From Deltaproteobacteria bacterium (GTDB lineage: Bacteria; UBA10199; GCA-002796325; JACPFF01): 52,065 nt of DNA. Below, piece by piece: positions 1 through 8,220 of the stretch. Position numbers and translations under genes: made by a program. The notes beneath the pieces were generated by a model, which saw nothing but the letters and a program-made list of their open reading frames with translations, did no database searches and was not told where the DNA came from. The stretch is taken from positions 1-52,065 of the forward strand of contig JACQUX010000027.1 of assembly GCA_016210045.1 (NCBI GenBank), in the 5' to 3' direction. The stretch's first letter is position 1. The number at the start of each line of letters is the position of its first letter.

Positions 1-7
1 CGCAGGA

Positions 8-27
8 GGGAAGGGTCAACCCTTCCC
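8..27. repeat. Short perfect hairpin
   Basis: A 9-bp inverted repeat (GGGAAGGGT / ACCCTTCCC) is separated by two bases. No T-run follows it, so I do not call it a terminator. It lies in a gene-free stretch (1-328) otherwise occupied by a longer palindrome. Confidence 0.6.
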
Positions 28-154
28 CCCCGCAACAGCGGGTCCCCCCTATCCCAGCGCCCTACGGAGCGGGCTCCCCGCCTCGCTGCGCTCACAGTCG
101 TTCCGCAGATTTTGCTAACACGCTCTCGCTCCTCATCCGGATAGAAACAAGAGG

Positions 155-299
155 CCCGGCAGGGGCACGAGGGGGTCTGCGGGCGAGTCTGAGCGAGGGA
201 GTACTATGGTGTCGAAGCTCGACCGAGCGAAGTCTCAGTGAGCCGAGCGCCGTAACGCGAGGCGAACGGCCCGCGGACCCCCTCGTGCCCCTGCCGGGG
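155..299. repeat. Long palindromic element (about 30-bp arms)
   Basis: Arms at 155-184 and 269-299 are nearly perfect reverse complements (core GCAGGGGCACGAGGGGGT on the left). The loop is about 85 nt and itself holds smaller inverted words. The element fills most of the gene-free stretch 1-328. It lies downstream of the response regulator gene and could act as a fold-back terminator or be a mobile repeat. No transposase gene is inside it. Confidence 0.8.
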
Positions 300-328
300 T
301 TTTGATTCAACGTTGTGATTTGGGTTTA

Positions 329-805
329 TTACAATCGCCACTCGGTCACATTGGGTGCGTCTTCTTTTTCGCTGCAGGAATCTTCGCTCAGGTCTTGGAA
401 GAAATTGTCGTCATTCTTCAACAAGTGCGAGATCAGACGCTGAATGTCGGTGATGTTGTGATACGGTTTGTAGAGTAAGTGGAATTTCGGAGAGCAGATA
501 TCGAAATGTTTGACGTTGCAGTCGTAGCCGGTCGTCAACAGCAGTTGGGCGTTGGGCTGATATTGATAGACCAGCTTTGCGATCTCGTAGCCGTTCCGAT
601 CGTTCATCACGATATCGCTGATGACCAGATCAACCGGTTCGCTCGCGAGCACGGCCTCGACGGTTTCGAAGTCGTTCGTCAGGCAGTAATTACATTCGAC
701 GATGCCGCGAAAGACCTTCTCCCAGACCCGGAGATAGATCGGATCGTCGTCGATAATTACGACGCGTGGTGGTCGATGCATCCCTTCTGGATTCCCTGTT
801 CCCAT
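329..805 (-). CDS. Stand-alone response regulator receiver protein
   Basis: This is a single CheY-like receiver domain of about 158 residues with no recognisable output domain. The acidic cluster is D19-D21 (VVIIDDDP), the phospho-acceptor is D64 (VISDIVMND), the switch residue is T91 or T92 (LLTTGYD), and the conserved Lys is K113 (LLYKPY). A short acidic, Ser-rich tail follows. I prefer the ATG at 805 over the longer frame from 853 because a purine-rich GGGGGCGG precedes it and a sigma-54-like promoter lies inside the longer frame. No histidine kinase is adjacent, so the partner is unknown. Confidence 0.85.
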   Translation of the reverse strand: MGTGNPEGMHRPPRVVIIDDDPIYLRVWEKVFRGIVECNYCLTNDFETVEAVLASEPVDLVISDIVMNDRNGYEIAKLVYQYQPNAQLLLTTGYDCNVKHFDICSPKFHLLYKPYHNITDIQRLISHLLKNDDNFFQDLSEDSCSEKEDAPNVTEWRL

Positions 806-833
806 AGTGCCGCCCCCTGTGTCGGAGAATATA

Positions 834-849
834 TACAAGGGCCGTGCCA
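834..849 (-). promoter_or_regulatory. Candidate sigma-54 (-24/-12) promoter
   Basis: Read on the minus strand this is TGGCACGGCCCTTGTA, against the RpoN consensus TGGCACG-N4-TTGCA. The GG and the 10-nt spacing are kept; the -12 GC is GT here. The predicted start near 823 leaves an 18-nt leader with a Shine-Dalgarno-like GGGGG before the ATG at 805. The -12 mismatch lowers confidence. Confidence 0.4.
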
Positions 850-969
850 TCATTCTGCGACGTAGCAGCGTTGTTAATCCCTGAAAATTCCACGGCTAAT
901 TTTTGTCTAGATTTTCACTCCTGCGCTAGATCCGGGTGTTGCGACACAGGGCAGAGGTGCGTTTTAACC

Positions 970-1103
970 TTGTGGGGACCTCGCATAATGCCCCATCTGC
1001 GTCGTTGCCCAGCCAGCCGCGATCCTCACGTACAACCGAGTACGCTCCGGTCGCGGCTGGCCGGGCGCCTAGCATCTGGGGCATTCTTCAAGGTCCCCGA
1101 CAA
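970..1103. repeat. Long palindromic element between response regulator and aroE
   Basis: The outer arms pair TTGTGGGGACC with GGTCCCCGACAA. The inner arms pair ATGCCCCATCTGCG with a CATCTGGGGCAT-containing arm, and CAGCCAGCCGCGA with TCGCGGCTGG. The whole 134 bp folds as one interrupted hairpin. It fills the gene-free stretch between the response regulator start and the aroE stop. It has the look of a dispersed extragenic palindrome. Confidence 0.8.
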
Positions 1104-1112
1104 CTTGAATTA

Positions 1113-1958
1113 TTACAGATGCCCTTGTGTGATGCGTCGGAGGACCGGGAGGGCTGCGGTTTTTCCGGTCCAGAGGTGGAAGCTGAGGGCGGCTTGTTGG
1201 AGCAGCATTTCTCGGCCGTCGCTGCAGCGTACGCCGGCGCGGCGCGCAGCGTGCAGAAAGACGTTGTCGCCAGTGCCGTAGCGGACATCGAGCAGCGTGA
1301 GGCCGGCCGGCCGGCAGCGGGTGGGCCAAAGCAGCGCGCCACGGCCGCAACGGGGGGCGGCGCTGGTCTGGACGAGTAGGTCGCTTTCCAGGCAGGCGGC
1401 GCGCAGCGTGGCGGGCGTGAGTGGCTGAGCCGCAATGTTCGCGCGTGGAAAGTGGCGGCGAAATTCTCGACCCAGTCGCGTGGCATGGCTGCACGTGCGG
1501 TTCAGCAGCGTGAGCGTCGCGGCGCCGTGTGCCAGCACGGCCGCAGTGACCGCGCGGGCGGTGCCGCCGGCGCCGATCACGGTGACGCGGAGGCCGCGCG
1601 GCGTGCGACGATGCGTGTGTTGCAGCGCTGCGAGAAATCCGGCGGCATCGGTGTTGTATCCCACGTAGCGACCGCGGCGGAGGACGATCGTATTCACCGC
1701 GCCGATCTGTTGCGCGGTCCGATCCAGCCGATCCAGCAGCGGGATCACGGCGCATTTATAGGGTGCCGTGACATTCAGCCCGCCGACATCGGTGAGGCGC
1801 ATGCATGGGATCAAGTTCTTCAAGTGACGGCGTTCGACTTGAAACGGGAGATAGACGTAATCGAGTCCGTGGTGTTGCAGCAGCGCATTGTGGAGTGTCG
1901 GCGAGAGACTTTCCGCCAGCGCATTGCCGATGATGCCGAGGACGTGTGGGGTGTTCAT
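1113..1958 (-). CDS. aroE: Shikimate 5-dehydrogenase
   Basis: NADPH-dependent reduction of 3-dehydroshikimate to shikimate in chorismate synthesis. The 281-residue protein has the usual family length. The substrate-binding SLSPTLHN and NVTAPYK (catalytic Lys) motifs are in the N-terminal half. NTDAAGF and the nucleotide-binding GAGGTARA follow. The start is set at the ATG at 1958, which overlaps the ribF stop by 4 nt (ATGA); the longer frame upstream is a ribF shadow. It is the last gene of the S41 peptidase-ribF-aroE operon. Confidence 0.95.
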   Translation of the reverse strand: MNTPHVLGIIGNALAESLSPTLHNALLQHHGLDYVYLPFQVERRHLKNLIPCMRLTDVGGLNVTAPYKCAVIPLLDRLDRTAQQIGAVNTIVLRRGRYVGYNTDAAGFLAALQHTHRRTPRGLRVTVIGAGGTARAVTAAVLAHGAATLTLLNRTCSHATRLGREFRRHFPRANIAAQPLTPATLRAACLESDLLVQTSAAPRCGRGALLWPTRCRPAGLTLLDVRYGTGDNVFLHAARRAGVRCSDGREMLLQQAALSFHLWTGKTAALPVLRRITQGHL

Positions 1959-2884
1959 AGTTGATGATAGGCCCGTGCCGCCGCGACGTCTTGGGCGATC
2001 TGTCGCGTGAGATCGTCTACGCATTCGAAATGAATGTCGCCCCGCAAGCGACGCAGGAAGCTGACTTCCAGCTGGGTGATATCGGGTGGACATGCCGTTA
2101 ACAGATGCGTTTCGACGACGAGTCCGGTGCCGCCGAAGGTCGGATTGTGTCCAACGTAGGTCACTGCCGGCAACTGCGTGGCGGCGTGCAGTGCCCATGT
2201 GACATAGACGCCCGTCGCGGGGAGGAGTTCGTTGCTACTGCGCACGTTCAACGTGGGGAAGCCGAGTTGCCGTCCCACGCCGCGTCCTGTCACTAACGTG
2301 CCGCCGATCGTGTAGGGGCGACCGAGCGCGGTCGCGGCGGCTTCGACGTCGCCTTGTTCGATGCAGTGTCGTAAATAGGTGGAGCTGACTAAGATCGGTC
2401 CGCAGAAGACGGGTTCGATGACGTCCACTTGCAATTTGTGCTCGGCCCCGAAGCGTTCCAAGTCGGCGACGCGGCCCGCGCGCCGTTGTCCGAACGTGAA
2501 GTCATACCCGATCACGACCGCGCGCGGTCGGAGGCGCTGCCACAGGATTTCTGTCAGGAAGGCCTGCGGCGGCAGCGCTGCGATCTCGGGAGTGAAGGGT
2601 TCCACGACCGTTGCGTCGAGCCCTGCGGCTGCCAACGCCTGGAGGCGCTGCGGCACCGTTTGGAGCATCGTCAGTTGCAATGCCGGCGCCAACACGCGCA
2701 GCGGGTGCGGGTCGAAGGTGTACGCCACGGACGCGCAACCCCATCCGCGCGCCTTCGCGACGACATCGCGGCAAATGGTTTGGTGACCGATATGGACGCC
2801 GTCGAAATTGCCCATCGTCAGCACGGCGCCGTGCAGTGCGGGGGGGAAAGCGGCTGATCCTTGAATGATTTGCATCACGCTCAC
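1955..2884 (-). CDS. ribF: Bifunctional riboflavin kinase / FAD synthetase
   Basis: Makes FMN from riboflavin and FAD from FMN. The 309 residues carry the N-terminal FAD synthetase nucleotidyltransferase fold (MGNFDGVHIGHQ, then VIGYDFTFGQRRAG). The C-terminal riboflavin kinase domain carries GRGVGRQLGFPTLNV. It starts inside the stop of the S41 peptidase gene (ATGA overlap) and ends in an ATGA overlap with aroE, so the three genes are very likely translationally coupled. Confidence 0.95.
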   Translation of the reverse strand: MSVMQIIQGSAAFPPALHGAVLTMGNFDGVHIGHQTICRDVVAKARGWGCASVAYTFDPHPLRVLAPALQLTMLQTVPQRLQALAAAGLDATVVEPFTPEIAALPPQAFLTEILWQRLRPRAVVIGYDFTFGQRRAGRVADLERFGAEHKLQVDVIEPVFCGPILVSSTYLRHCIEQGDVEAAATALGRPYTIGGTLVTGRGVGRQLGFPTLNVRSSNELLPATGVYVTWALHAATQLPAVTYVGHNPTFGGTGLVVETHLLTACPPDITQLEVSFLRRLRGDIHFECVDDLTRQIAQDVAAARAYHQL

Positions 2885-5664
2885 TTTAGTGCGGTGTTGT
2901 GGCCGGCGCCGTCGGCGCGATAGATAGTCCAGGTGCGGCGTGCCATCAAGTTGTGCTCGTCGCGCGCCGCGATCGTGACGATATTGTTGCCGGTCTTCAG
3001 CGGGAGCTTTGCCAACATGTCGAGGACGTTCGTCTGTTGCGGATTGGCCTGATAGTAGACTTTCTCTTCGCCCACGAAGACGAACACATCTTTCACCCGC
3101 TGATCATCGGTGACACGACCTTGTAAGCCTTGTTCGGCCGCCGTGGTGCTGCGCGGCCATGCGGTTTCGGCCAGTTCGATCGTCGGAGCGCTATACCAGG
3201 TCCCGGCCGGCGGATCGATTTGCGCCGATGCGACGGTCAGCACGATCTTATCGGAGACCGATTCGAACAGCGCCGTGTCGGTGATTGCCAGTTCTAATTT
3301 GAACGTCGCGGCGTCGAAGCCCGGATCGAGATGGAATTTGAGCGTGGCCGTGGCCGACTCGCCTGGGGCGATGGCGCCCAGTTTCGCACGCCCGAGTTCA
3401 ATGTACGGTCCCTTGCCGCCGGAGTTCTTGATCGCCACGACCGGTTCGAGTGCCGTGCCGCGTCCGATATTCTTGACTTGGACCACGAGCGGCACGGACT
3501 TGTTGATGGGCAGTCCGGCCGTGATGCGTCCTTTGGCGTCCGGCGTGCCGAGGTGATAGCTATACGCAAACTGCGGCCGCGTGAGGCCGTTGATCGGGAC
3601 CAACGCGGTGAAGCTGCTCGGCACGTTCCCATTGCCTTCTTGGAATTCGATGGTGACAGGGAGTTGTTCCGTGACCATCGCCTTTTCGGCCTTGAACGGC
3701 ACTGCCCAGGAGCGTTGTTCTCCCGCGGCCAACCGGCCGAACAGGAATTCTTTGTTGTTCAGCGCCGAGACGTCGGCCGTGGTCTGTCCGATCAGGCGAT
3801 AGAACGTCCCTTTGCCGACATTCCGCGCGGTCAAGACGAGTTCGCCTTCTTCCCCGGCTTGGATCGCCGGCACGTGGCTTTTGCCGCGTTGCAAGTGGTA
3901 CGTGACTTGGAGTTGGGGCGTGTCTGGCGAAGCGGTCAGTGACCAATCGATGCCGAGTGTCGCCAGTTCCTGTTCCAACTTTTGGGTTTCGATCTGTTGT
4001 AACCGCCCGACCACGCCGTCGAGGTTCTCCCATGGCTGCCCGGGCGCGGGGGCCAATTCGGCGAACAGGCGTTTTGCAAAATCCACGGCGAAGTCGTCGG
4101 TTAAATTCAACGCATTCGAATACTCGCGTTTTTCGTCGCCTTCGCCCGGCAATTCTTCCACCGGTTTGACGTGGCGCAGCCGGATCGCGGCATTGCGCGC
4201 GGCATCGGGATGTCGTTTTAGGTGCCGCTCCAAGTCGCGTTCGCCGTAAAATTTGTCTTCCAACAAATTCGGTCGTTTTTTGTCGATTATCATCGGGTCG
4301 AGTTCTACATCGGGGCTGATCCCTATTTCCTGAATGGAACGGACGCCCGCAGTCAGATATTCGGCAATCGTCAGCTTTAGCGCGCTGCCGTCGTGCAGAT
4401 CGTAGACGGTTTGGACCGAGCCCTTGCCGAACGTCGGGGCGCCGATCACCAACGCGCGCTGATGTCCTTGCAACGCGCCGGCGACGATTTCCGACGCGGA
4501 AGCCGAGCCTTCATTGACGAGAATGACGATCGGATACGCAGGCTCGGTGTCAGCGGTCTCGGCTTCGTACTGCTCCAGGAAATTGCTGTGCGCGCCGACG
4601 GTCGAGACGATCGTCCCTTGTGCGAGGAACACGTCGGACATCTCGATCGCTTGGTCCAACAGTCCGCCGGGATTATTGCGCATGTCGAGGATCAACCCGT
4701 CCAAGTCACCGGCGCCGCCGCGCGGGACCGCGGCCTCCGTCCGGGAGGCCTCCCGATTTGCGAGCCCGCGGGCCCGTTTGTGTAACTCCGTTAATTGGGT
4801 GCGCAGATCGGTCATTGTGTTTTCTTGGAAACTTTTCACTTTGACGTAACCGAGGCGCCGGCCGCGGTCGGCCAGTAGTGTGGATTGGACACTGTCGATC
4901 CGGATCACCGCGCGTTTCAACGCGACGGCGATGTTGGGTTGATTGTCGCGCTCCACGGTGACGGCAATCGTGGTGCCGACCGGCCCGCGTAATCGGTCCA
5001 CCGCTTCGGTCAGTGTCATGTTGGCCGTGGAGTCTTCGCCGATTTGGATGATGCGATCTTGCGCCTTAATCCCGGCGCGAGCTGCCGGCGTTCCTTCAAT
5101 TGGCGCGATGACGTTCAGTCGCCCGTCGCGAATCCCGATCACGATTCCAATCCCGCCAAAGTTCCCTTTCGTCCCGATCTTGAATTCGCGATATTCCTTG
5201 GGCCGAAGTAGGTTGGAGTGTGGATCGAGCGTCCGGAGCATCCCGTCGATCGCCAAATATTCCAACTCATCGCGTTCCGTGTCGCCGTGGTAGTTTAAAT
5301 CGATGAACGCGAAGACTTCGCGCAGCGCTTCCCACAGGTCGCTGAGGTTCTGGACCTTGGAGACGCTGAACTTGCGCACCGCTTGGCCGATGGTCAGTGT
5401 CAGTTGGTCGTTGGCAAACTGGGCGAGGATCTCCGGGACGTCTTGTTGGACCTCTTTCAGCGCGCCGGTCAGCATGGCGCTCGCGGCGATCATGTCGGGC
5501 TGGACGTAGTTCTGGCGGACGAGTTTCAAGATGCGCGGCGTGAGGCGTGCCTCGGCCAATGACGGCGGGGCCTCGTCGGCGGCGCGCGCGTGGGGCGAAA
5601 TGCCTAGGGTAATGAGGCTGATCCCGAGGGCGGAGAGAGCAAAAAAGCGACTATAATGCAGCAT
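2881..5664 (-). CDS. Exported S41-family C-terminal processing peptidase, MXAN_5808-like
   Basis: A 927-residue periplasmic or surface serine peptidase. Residues 1-28 form a signal peptide ending in HARA. A PDZ domain (about 165-250, FGGIGIVIGIRDG) precedes the S41 catalytic domain with LILDMRNNPGG, the nucleophile Ser in NEGSASASEI (about 385) and the Lys in FGKGSVQT (about 414). About 400 C-terminal residues look like beta-sandwich repeats (LTARNVGKGTFY, VQVKNIGRGTAL), much longer than ordinary CtpA enzymes and like the myxobacterial MXAN_5808 type. A palindrome-coded insert lies just before LDGLILDMRNNPGG (see 4715-4790). First gene of the ribF-aroE operon. Confidence 0.9.
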   Translation of the reverse strand: MLHYSRFFALSALGISLITLGISPHARAADEAPPSLAEARLTPRILKLVRQNYVQPDMIAASAMLTGALKEVQQDVPEILAQFANDQLTLTIGQAVRKFSVSKVQNLSDLWEALREVFAFIDLNYHGDTERDELEYLAIDGMLRTLDPHSNLLRPKEYREFKIGTKGNFGGIGIVIGIRDGRLNVIAPIEGTPAARAGIKAQDRIIQIGEDSTANMTLTEAVDRLRGPVGTTIAVTVERDNQPNIAVALKRAVIRIDSVQSTLLADRGRRLGYVKVKSFQENTMTDLRTQLTELHKRARGLANREASRTEAAVPRGGAGDLDGLILDMRNNPGGLLDQAIEMSDVFLAQGTIVSTVGAHSNFLEQYEAETADTEPAYPIVILVNEGSASASEIVAGALQGHQRALVIGAPTFGKGSVQTVYDLHDGSALKLTIAEYLTAGVRSIQEIGISPDVELDPMIIDKKRPNLLEDKFYGERDLERHLKRHPDAARNAAIRLRHVKPVEELPGEGDEKREYSNALNLTDDFAVDFAKRLFAELAPAPGQPWENLDGVVGRLQQIETQKLEQELATLGIDWSLTASPDTPQLQVTYHLQRGKSHVPAIQAGEEGELVLTARNVGKGTFYRLIGQTTADVSALNNKEFLFGRLAAGEQRSWAVPFKAEKAMVTEQLPVTIEFQEGNGNVPSSFTALVPINGLTRPQFAYSYHLGTPDAKGRITAGLPINKSVPLVVQVKNIGRGTALEPVVAIKNSGGKGPYIELGRAKLGAIAPGESATATLKFHLDPGFDAATFKLELAITDTALFESVSDKIVLTVASAQIDPPAGTWYSAPTIELAETAWPRSTTAAEQGLQGRVTDDQRVKDVFVFVGEEKVYYQANPQQTNVLDMLAKLPLKTGNNIVTIAARDEHNLMARRTWTIYRADGAGHNTALK
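4715..4790. repeat. Palindromic repeat translated inside the S41 peptidase
   Basis: A perfect 12-bp palindrome GGGAGGCCTCCC (4743-4754) sits in a wider GC-rich region with CCGCGG and CCCGCGGG words. On the minus strand it encodes about 20 residues (ANREASRTEAAVPRGG). They lie between LTELHKRA and LDGLILDMRNNPGG, where S41 enzymes normally have a short helix-strand turn. The frame is kept. Confidence 0.55.
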
Positions 5665-5761
5665 GTTGGCGGATCATAGCGAAACGCCCCGCGAGTGGCA
5701 AGAAATCTTCGGGGGATTTGTTCGTTTGAAGAACGTGTAATGCTGGGTGGTCTTAATACGT

Positions 5762-5917
5762 GGGGCCGGGGTCTGGGGCCGGTCGTCCCCCCGGGTACGC
5801 GGTCGACTCGCCATCGAGGCGAGTCGCCGCTCGCCCTCGCCGTTTTCGTCATTAGATTTCGCAAGGAGAAAACGGCTGCGAGAGCCCCGGAGGGACGACC
5901 GGCCCCGGACCCCGGCC
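5762..5917. repeat. Nested long palindrome in the peptidase-methyltransferase spacer
   Basis: The arms at 5762-5795 and 5885-5917 pair over about 30 bp (GGGGCCGGGGTCTGGGGCCG against CGGCCCCGGACCCCGG). Inside are a hairpin CGACTCGCC/GGCGAGTCG and a pair GCCGTTTTC/GAAAACGGC. It occupies the middle of the 410-bp divergent spacer 5665-6074. I see no gene in the rest of that spacer. An antisense open frame through it is rejected. Confidence 0.8.
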
Positions 5918-6074
5918 GTGATGTAACGCACTCTGCTCGTACGGTCTGTGCTCTCTCTTGTGCATGACGGCGTTCGTGTGGCATCTGTTTGCACCGTAAT
6001 GCCATCCCAGCCGGATGAGTGGATGGTTCTACATTGATGTGTGCGGGTTTCTTGTCGGTATGAGGTGAGCGCAC

Positions 6075-6884
6075 ATGAAAAAACCAGCACTCAGTGGAGC
6101 ACTGCTGGATCTTCATACGGATATTCTGCCCTGTTTGCGGGTGCAGAATTGCGTGTATGGGCCGTTTGATTATCCCTTCCTGCAGGCACAGATTCAGGCC
6201 GCTCACGCCCGACGCGTGCTGGATGTTGGTACGGCCGATGGGTCGTTCTTGCGGGAGCTCGCGCGACAATTGTCGGAGGTGCTCTTTCATGGCATCGACG
6301 CCAATGGCGCTCTCGTACAGCACGGACGGCGACAGGCCGCTCGTGCCTCGGCAGGCAATATCACGATTACGGACGGATTCTTCGACCATCGATTTTCCAC
6401 GACACGCTATGATCTTATCATGGCGCGCTTCGCCATCGAGCATGTGCCCGATGTGAAAAATTTTCTCGCTGCGGTGGCCGCGCGGCTGCGTTCTCGTGGA
6501 CGTGTGGCCATAGTCGAATACTATGTCGAAATAGCAGGCATTGAAGATCCCACGTGGCGCGAGTTTCGAGCGCGAGAGTTGCGGCTCTATCGGAAGATTC
6601 ACTCCCATCCGCAGTTGGCCTTTCAACTGCCCAGTCTCCTGGCGGATGTGGGGTTCACCAATGTGCAAACGAGTCTGCACGTCGTGTCGCCGTCCACGGT
6701 GGGGTGGAAACAATTTGCGGCACTGGTTGGCGTCTACACGTCCACCTATGCCACAATCGATCGTCGCCTGTGGTCGCCGCCATTCGTCAAAAAAATCCAA
6801 GCCTGGTTGCGATCCGGCCACCATGTTTCCTCGCGTCGCGAACCGTCGTTCCTTATTTCTCATACCGCCGCGCGGAAAAAATAG
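6075..6884 (+). CDS. Class I SAM-dependent methyltransferase
   Basis: A 269-residue Rossmann-fold methyltransferase. Motif I is RVLDVGTADGSFL, motif post-I is FHGIDANG, and YDLIMARFAIEHVPD matches the Methyltransf_11/UbiE-like acceptor region. The substrate cannot be read from the sequence. A good Shine-Dalgarno GAGGTGAG lies a few nt before the ATG. The alpha/beta hydrolase follows after 50 nt, so the two may be co-transcribed. The C-terminal basic tail (SRREPSFLISHTAARKK) is unremarkable. Confidence 0.85.
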   Translation: MKKPALSGALLDLHTDILPCLRVQNCVYGPFDYPFLQAQIQAAHARRVLDVGTADGSFLRELARQLSEVLFHGIDANGALVQHGRRQAARASAGNITITDGFFDHRFSTTRYDLIMARFAIEHVPDVKNFLAAVAARLRSRGRVAIVEYYVEIAGIEDPTWREFRARELRLYRKIHSHPQLAFQLPSLLADVGFTNVQTSLHVVSPSTVGWKQFAALVGVYTSTYATIDRRLWSPPFVKKIQAWLRSGHHVSSRREPSFLISHTAARKK

Positions 6885-6934
6885 CAGAGAGCCGACGAAG
6901 CAATGGATGCATTGTGTGAGCGCGGAGTGCGGAG

Positions 6935-7678
6935 ATGATGACCATTGTGTTGCTGCCGGGAATGGATGGTACGGGCGTGATGTTTGCGCCATTGGTTGCG
7001 GCGTTGGGGCCGGCGGTTCGAGTGCAGGTGGTGTCATATCCGACGACGGTGCCGCTGGATTACGCGGTGCTAGAAGTGCTCGTTCGTGCCGCCCTCCCCA
7101 CGGACGGTCCCTATATCCTGCTTGGTGAATCTTTTTCGGGCCCCATTGCTGTGGCACTTGCGGCCACGGCGCCGCCGCAGCTCCGTGGTGTCATTTTGTG
7201 CTGCACATTTGTCCGCAACCCGCGACCACTCTGCGCCTTTTTGCGCGCGTTGATCAAAATCGTGCCATTTGCGCATGTGCCACGCTGTATTCTGGTTCAT
7301 CTGCTGTTGGGAAAATATGTCACGCCCGCTCTTTGGGCGATGTTGGCGCAGGCGTTGGAAGCAGTTTCACCCGCAGTGCTTCGTGCGCGGCTCCAGGCCG
7401 TGCGGTCAGTTGATGTTGCGCTCCAACTGAAAGCCATCAAAGTGCCAGTGCTATTGTTGCGCGCTTTGCACGACCGTGTAGTGCCTCGTGCCGCATCACG
7501 GCTGATCTCGCTATGGTGTCCGCACGCGAAGTGCGTAGCCCTGGATGGGCCGCACTTGCTGCTGCAAGTTGCGCCGGTAGTCGCCGCGCGCGTTGTGTTG
7601 GAATTCGTGCGGGATGCGAGTGAAGAGCGGGATCCAGACGGAGTGAACAGTCATCTGAATAGTGGCCGTGCACGGTAG
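6935..7678 (+). CDS. Alpha/beta-hydrolase fold protein
   Basis: The 247 residues have the hydrolase order: oxyanion-side LLPGMDGTG near the N-terminus, nucleophile elbow GESFSG (Ser), an acid in ALHDRVVP and the catalytic His in DGPHLLLQ. No signal peptide is seen, so it is probably cytoplasmic. It may be an esterase or acyltransferase-like enzyme; the substrate is unknown. It follows the methyltransferase on the same strand. Confidence 0.85.
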   Translation: MMTIVLLPGMDGTGVMFAPLVAALGPAVRVQVVSYPTTVPLDYAVLEVLVRAALPTDGPYILLGESFSGPIAVALAATAPPQLRGVILCCTFVRNPRPLCAFLRALIKIVPFAHVPRCILVHLLLGKYVTPALWAMLAQALEAVSPAVLRARLQAVRSVDVALQLKAIKVPVLLLRALHDRVVPRAASRLISLWCPHAKCVALDGPHLLLQVAPVVAARVVLEFVRDASEERDPDGVNSHLNSGRAR

Positions 7679-7684
7679 TTCGCC

Positions 7685-7969
7685 TCAGCGGCGGGGGCGG
7701 AGCAATCTGGTGATGGTGTCGTAGATTTCGCGTCGATGTCCGACTCCAATGACGACGACCGTAATGATCCGCTGTTGGACTTCGTAGACGATTCGCCAAT
7801 CGCCGACGCGATAGGACCAGAGGCCCTGCAATGGCGTACGCAGCGGTTTGCCCAACGATGGTTGTGTGGCGATCCGTTGGAGGGCGTTAAAGATGCGCAG
7901 CCGAACCCCGCGATCCAGCTGTTCCACCGCGTGCTTGGCGGGTTCCTTGAAGAGGACCGTGTAGGTCAC
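7685..7969 (-). CDS. RelE/ParE-family toxin
   Basis: A 94-residue RelE/ParE-fold protein beginning YTVLFKEPAKHAVEQLD, with the family core LRTPLQGLWSYRVGDWRIVYEV and C-terminal IGHR-like VIGVGHRREIY. Toxins of this family are either ribosome-dependent mRNA interferases (RelE) or gyrase poisons (ParE); the sequence does not settle which. Its ATG overlaps the antitoxin stop by 4 nt (ATGA), the usual coupling. Confidence 0.9.
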   Translation of the reverse strand: MTYTVLFKEPAKHAVEQLDRGVRLRIFNALQRIATQPSLGKPLRTPLQGLWSYRVGDWRIVYEVQQRIITVVVIGVGHRREIYDTITRLLRPRR

Positions 7970-8220
7970 TTGAGCAGGCCTCGAAAGACGTCTTTCATGG
8001 GATAGGTCTTCTTCGAACGGCGACTGGCGCGAATTTGTCGCATCAGGTCGTCATCGGCGAGGACGGCCAATGTTTCGCGCAGCGCATCCCACTCTTCGGG
8101 GTTCACCAGAATCCCTGCCGATTTGCCGTTGCGAGTCAGTTGGTAAATCTCGAAGTCCTCGACTTCGTCCATGACTTCGCTCAAGCGCGCCTTGGCCTCA
8201 CTGAGGGCAATCGTTTTCAT
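7966..8220 (-). CDS. Phd/YefM-type antitoxin
   Basis: 84 residues with the Phd/YefM N-terminal DNA-binding domain (ALSEAKARLSEVMDEVE, then YQLTRNGKSAGILVNPEEWDAL). A short basic C-terminal tail would wrap the toxin. Such antitoxins repress their own operon through a palindrome. Here a palindrome abuts the ATG at 8220, and no Shine-Dalgarno sequence is possible if transcription starts where predicted. Confidence 0.9.
   Translation of the reverse strand: MKTIALSEAKARLSEVMDEVEDFEIYQLTRNGKSAGILVNPEEWDALRETLAVLADDDLMRQIRASRRSKKTYPMKDVFRGLLK

Noticed and set aside
92-310. A 72-residue minus-strand frame at the window start
   Set aside because: It is entirely inside the 155-299 palindrome region and Arg/Ser-rich; there is no ribosome site.
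5604-7157. A 517-residue minus-strand open frame across the spacer and the methyltransferase
   Set aside because: It is antisense to two convincing plus-strand genes, has no family pattern, and passes through the 5762-5917 palindrome. It is a GC-content shadow.
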